The position numbers and the translations under genes are program-made. 64,000 bases of DNA, from assembly GCF_013761245.1 (NCBI RefSeq), contig NZ_JACDUT010000005.1:186001-250000 (forward strand), written 5' to 3'. Below, one piece after another: positions 62,155 to 64,000 of the stretch (the first letter of the stretch is position 1; each line of letters begins with the position of its first letter). The DNA is from Thermaerobacillus caldiproteolyticus. Lineage in GTDB: Bacteria; Bacillota; Bacilli; Bacillales; Anoxybacillaceae. The notes below the pieces were generated by a model. The model did not search any database. It saw only the letters and a program-made list of their open reading frames with translations, and had not been told where the DNA came from.

Positions 62155-63117
62155 TTGAAAAAGAGATTGTTGCTAGTATGTTCTCTCCTGCTCCTTTTGT
62201 TAATGGGAGCATGCGGTAATCAAGGGGGGCAAACTGCGTCTGGACACGAAAAACAGGCGAAGACAGAAGAAAAAGAAACAAGAACATATAAAATGGTGAA
62301 TGGAAAAGAAGTTGAAATTCCCAAAAATCCAAAGAGAATTGTAACGGACTTATATTTAGGTGAAATTTTAGCTCTTGGAAAAAAACCTGTTGGGGCAACT
62401 GATTATGAGTTAAAAAACCCATTTCTTACAAAAGATCAGCTTTCTGGAATTAAAGATATTGGGACTCCTATTTCACTTGAAAAAGTTACAGAACTTAATC
62501 CAGATCTCATCATTACTTCAGATTCCGAAATATACGATAAGTTATCAAAAATTGCTCCAACAGTTCTCATTCCTTATGGTACATATAACAATGATGTTCG
62601 CGAAGATATAAGAGCATTTGGAAATCTTTTGGGCAAGAAAAAGGAAGCAGAGGAATGGATCAAGAGATTTGAGAAAAAAGCTGAAAAAGCTCGGGAAAAA
62701 ATAGCAGGGGTCATTGGTAAAGATGAGACAGTAGGTATTTATGAATTGCATTCAAAAGATTTTTATGTGTTAGGTGCCAACTGGGGAAGAGGTGGACAAG
62801 TTCTCTATAATGCTCTTCAGCTGAATCCACCGAAAAAGGTTAAAGAAATGGTTAAAAAGGGAACACCGCCTAAGCAGATTTCGTTAGAAGTATTACCTGA
62901 ATATGCTGCGGATCATATGTTTTTTACGGTATATGATACAGAGGATAGTGTAATCAATGAGATGAAGAACAGTCCCATCTTTAAAAATCTCGATGCTGTA
63001 AAAAACGGTCATTTCTATGAAATGGATTTAGACAAGATGTATTATTATGATCCTATTGCTATTGAAGGCCAAATCGATATTATCGTAGATACGCTGTTAT
63101 CTCATAGCCAGAAATAA
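62155..63117 (+). CDS. Iron-siderophore binding lipoprotein (FecB/YclQ type)
   Basis: The 320-aa protein starts TTG behind AAAGGGGGG. Its signal peptide ends LLMGAC (lipobox). FecB-type fold: KNPKRIVTDLYLGEILALGKKPVGA in the first lobe, ELNPDLIITSDSEIYDKL, then the helical bridge and ADHMFFTVYDTED. It should capture ferric siderophore on the outer face and hand it to a FecCD-type permease, possibly the one at 20-23 kb or another locus. It is followed by a paralogue after 155 bases. Confidence 0.9.
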   Translation: MKKRLLLVCSLLLLLLMGACGNQGGQTASGHEKQAKTEEKETRTYKMVNGKEVEIPKNPKRIVTDLYLGEILALGKKPVGATDYELKNPFLTKDQLSGIKDIGTPISLEKVTELNPDLIITSDSEIYDKLSKIAPTVLIPYGTYNNDVREDIRAFGNLLGKKKEAEEWIKRFEKKAEKAREKIAGVIGKDETVGIYELHSKDFYVLGANWGRGGQVLYNALQLNPPKKVKEMVKKGTPPKQISLEVLPEYAADHMFFTVYDTEDSVINEMKNSPIFKNLDAVKNGHFYEMDLDKMYYYDPIAIEGQIDIIVDTLLSHSQK

Positions 63118-63272
63118 TTCGAACTATAGTATTTTCAAAAGTAGACATAATATCCATGGCTGGACAAAGTTATATAACCAGCTGTGGAGAAAGTAGAAAA
63201 TGAATGGACTTGTCAAGGAGTTTTTATTTACAATAAATAATATCAATATAATTGTGATAGGAGATGAAGCAA

Positions 63273-64000
63273 GTGTTCAAAAAGAAAAGATTTTTGTTTG
63301 CAGGGGTCATGTTACTTATTTTTCTCATTATGCTTAGCGCATGCGGAAACCAAGAGGGAAACAATGCGGCTGAAAAGGAAAAACAGACAAAGACAGAAGA
63401 AGCAACAACTCAAACATTTAAAATGGCGAATGGAAAGGAAGTAAAGATTCCTACTCATCCGAAACGTGTCGTTATGCCGTATGAATTTTTAGGGAATGCA
63501 CTAGCGCTCGGAGTAAAACCGATTGCGGTTACAAATCCGTTGCTGAAAAATCCTTATATTACAGAAGATCAAATGAAGGGAATTGAAAATGTCGGAAATC
63601 CAATTTCGCTTGAGAAAGTAGCGGAATTAAAGCCTGATTTAATTATTGTCTATTTAGATGATCAATATGAACAGCTATCAAAAATTGCGCCAACTGTCGT
63701 TATTCCGTTTGGACATTACAAAGGCATTCAGGAAGAAATGCGTGTGTTTGGAGATGTTCTTGGAAAGAAAGAGAAAGCAGAAAATTGGATCAAACAGTTT
63801 GATAAAAAAGCGGCTGCCGCTCGTGAAAAGTTACATGGAGTTATTGGAAAAAATGAAACAGTTGGTATTTATGAATTATCAGGAAAAGATTTTGTTGTGT
63901 TTGGCTCAAATTTTGGACGAGCAGGACAAATCATCTATAATGCGTTACAATTAACTCCACCGAAAAAGACGAACAAAGAAGTTATCGAAGGTCCACAACA
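63273..64000 (+). CDS. Second iron-siderophore binding lipoprotein, cut by window edge
   Basis: The reading frame is open to the window end, so only 242 codons are visible. It has a signal peptide ending MLSAC. It is a paralogue of the preceding protein with the same order of motifs: HPKRVVMPYEFLGNALALGVKPIAV, ELKPDLIIVYLDDQYEQLSKIAPTVVIP, GKNETVGIYELSGKDFVVFGSNFGRAG. GTG at 63273 is preferred, because AGGAGATG ends about 6 bases upstream; an in-frame ATG at 63264 overlaps it. The two genes are a tandem duplication. Confidence 0.9.
   Translation, partial: MFKKKRFLFAGVMLLIFLIMLSACGNQEGNNAAEKEKQTKTEEATTQTFKMANGKEVKIPTHPKRVVMPYEFLGNALALGVKPIAVTNPLLKNPYITEDQMKGIENVGNPISLEKVAELKPDLIIVYLDDQYEQLSKIAPTVVIPFGHYKGIQEEMRVFGDVLGKKEKAENWIKQFDKKAAAAREKLHGVIGKNETVGIYELSGKDFVVFGSNFGRAGQIIYNALQLTPPKKTNKEVIEGPQ

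Noticed and set aside
1..64000. CRISPR array, rRNA or tRNA genes
   Set aside because: No regular repeat-spacer series was seen, and no rRNA or tRNA sequence was recognised on reading both strands.

Overview
The window looks like a chromosomal segment of a Firmicutes endospore-former of the family Bacillaceae, probably a thermophile of the Anoxybacillus/Parageobacillus/Geobacillus group. That placement is inference. It rests on strong AGGAGG-type ribosome sites with frequent TTG/GTG starts, moderate GC, Bacillus-type genes (abrB, cdaS, xpaC-yaaN, csoR-copA-copZ, YndM- and YozQ-like proteins) and Bacillus-type control sites (TnrA/GlnR, Fur and CsoR boxes). No rRNA, tRNA or CRISPR array was seen.

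Layout. 1-10.9 kb: the end of a 2-oxoacid dehydrogenase operon (E2 tail and E3), a decayed VOC-family gene, an MFS exporter, a histidine phosphatase, a TcaA-like membrane protein, a SIMPL protein with a 44-aa partner, xpaC-yaaN, small hypothetical genes, an EamA permease and a stand-alone VWA-like domain. 11-19 kb: a multicopper oxidase lipoprotein divergent from a two-component system; an ammonium transporter behind a perfect TnrA/GlnR-type box, followed by a GlnD-like nucleotidyltransferase and a DEDDh exonuclease; a PCYCGC lipoprotein. 19-24 kb: a Fur-controlled ferric-siderophore ABC importer with a FhuF-like protein. 24-31 kb: a NUDIX gene interrupted by one stop codon, csoR-copA-copZ for copper export, a PAS-PAS-GGDEF-EAL protein and the diadenylate cyclase cdaS.

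31.4-49.0 kb is the most unusual part: an AT-rich block of about 15 kb with decayed transposase genes on both sides. It starts with an MHYT-domain hybrid histidine kinase that has its own terminator. Behind a promoter region with four phased ATGTC repeats follows a tightly packed apparent operon of 12 genes: EAL phosphodiesterase, tandem-domain 6-pyruvoyl-tetrahydropterin synthase, SDR reductase, an RsbW-like ATPase with an unknown N-terminal half, alpha/beta hydrolase, acyl carrier protein, acyl-adenylate ligase, a membrane sensor with HAMP but no recognisable chemoreceptor tip, STAS, PP2C/SpoIIE phosphatase, FapA/DUF342, a second STAS, and a LytTR response regulator. It joins a small pterin/acyl metabolic module to a complete-looking partner-switch module and to c-di-GMP turnover. 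I know of no described system with this combination and propose it as the candidate undescribed system.

49-64 kb: LCP-family protein, small lipoprotein, AbrB, an S66 peptidase with a histidine phosphatase, FeoA plus a FeoB split into two genes, two decayed IclR-type regulators in tandem, the thioesterase ykhA, and metE behind a cobalamin riboswitch, a terminator and a possible 12-codon leader peptide. The window ends with two paralogous Fur-controlled iron-siderophore binding lipoproteins, the second cut by the window edge.
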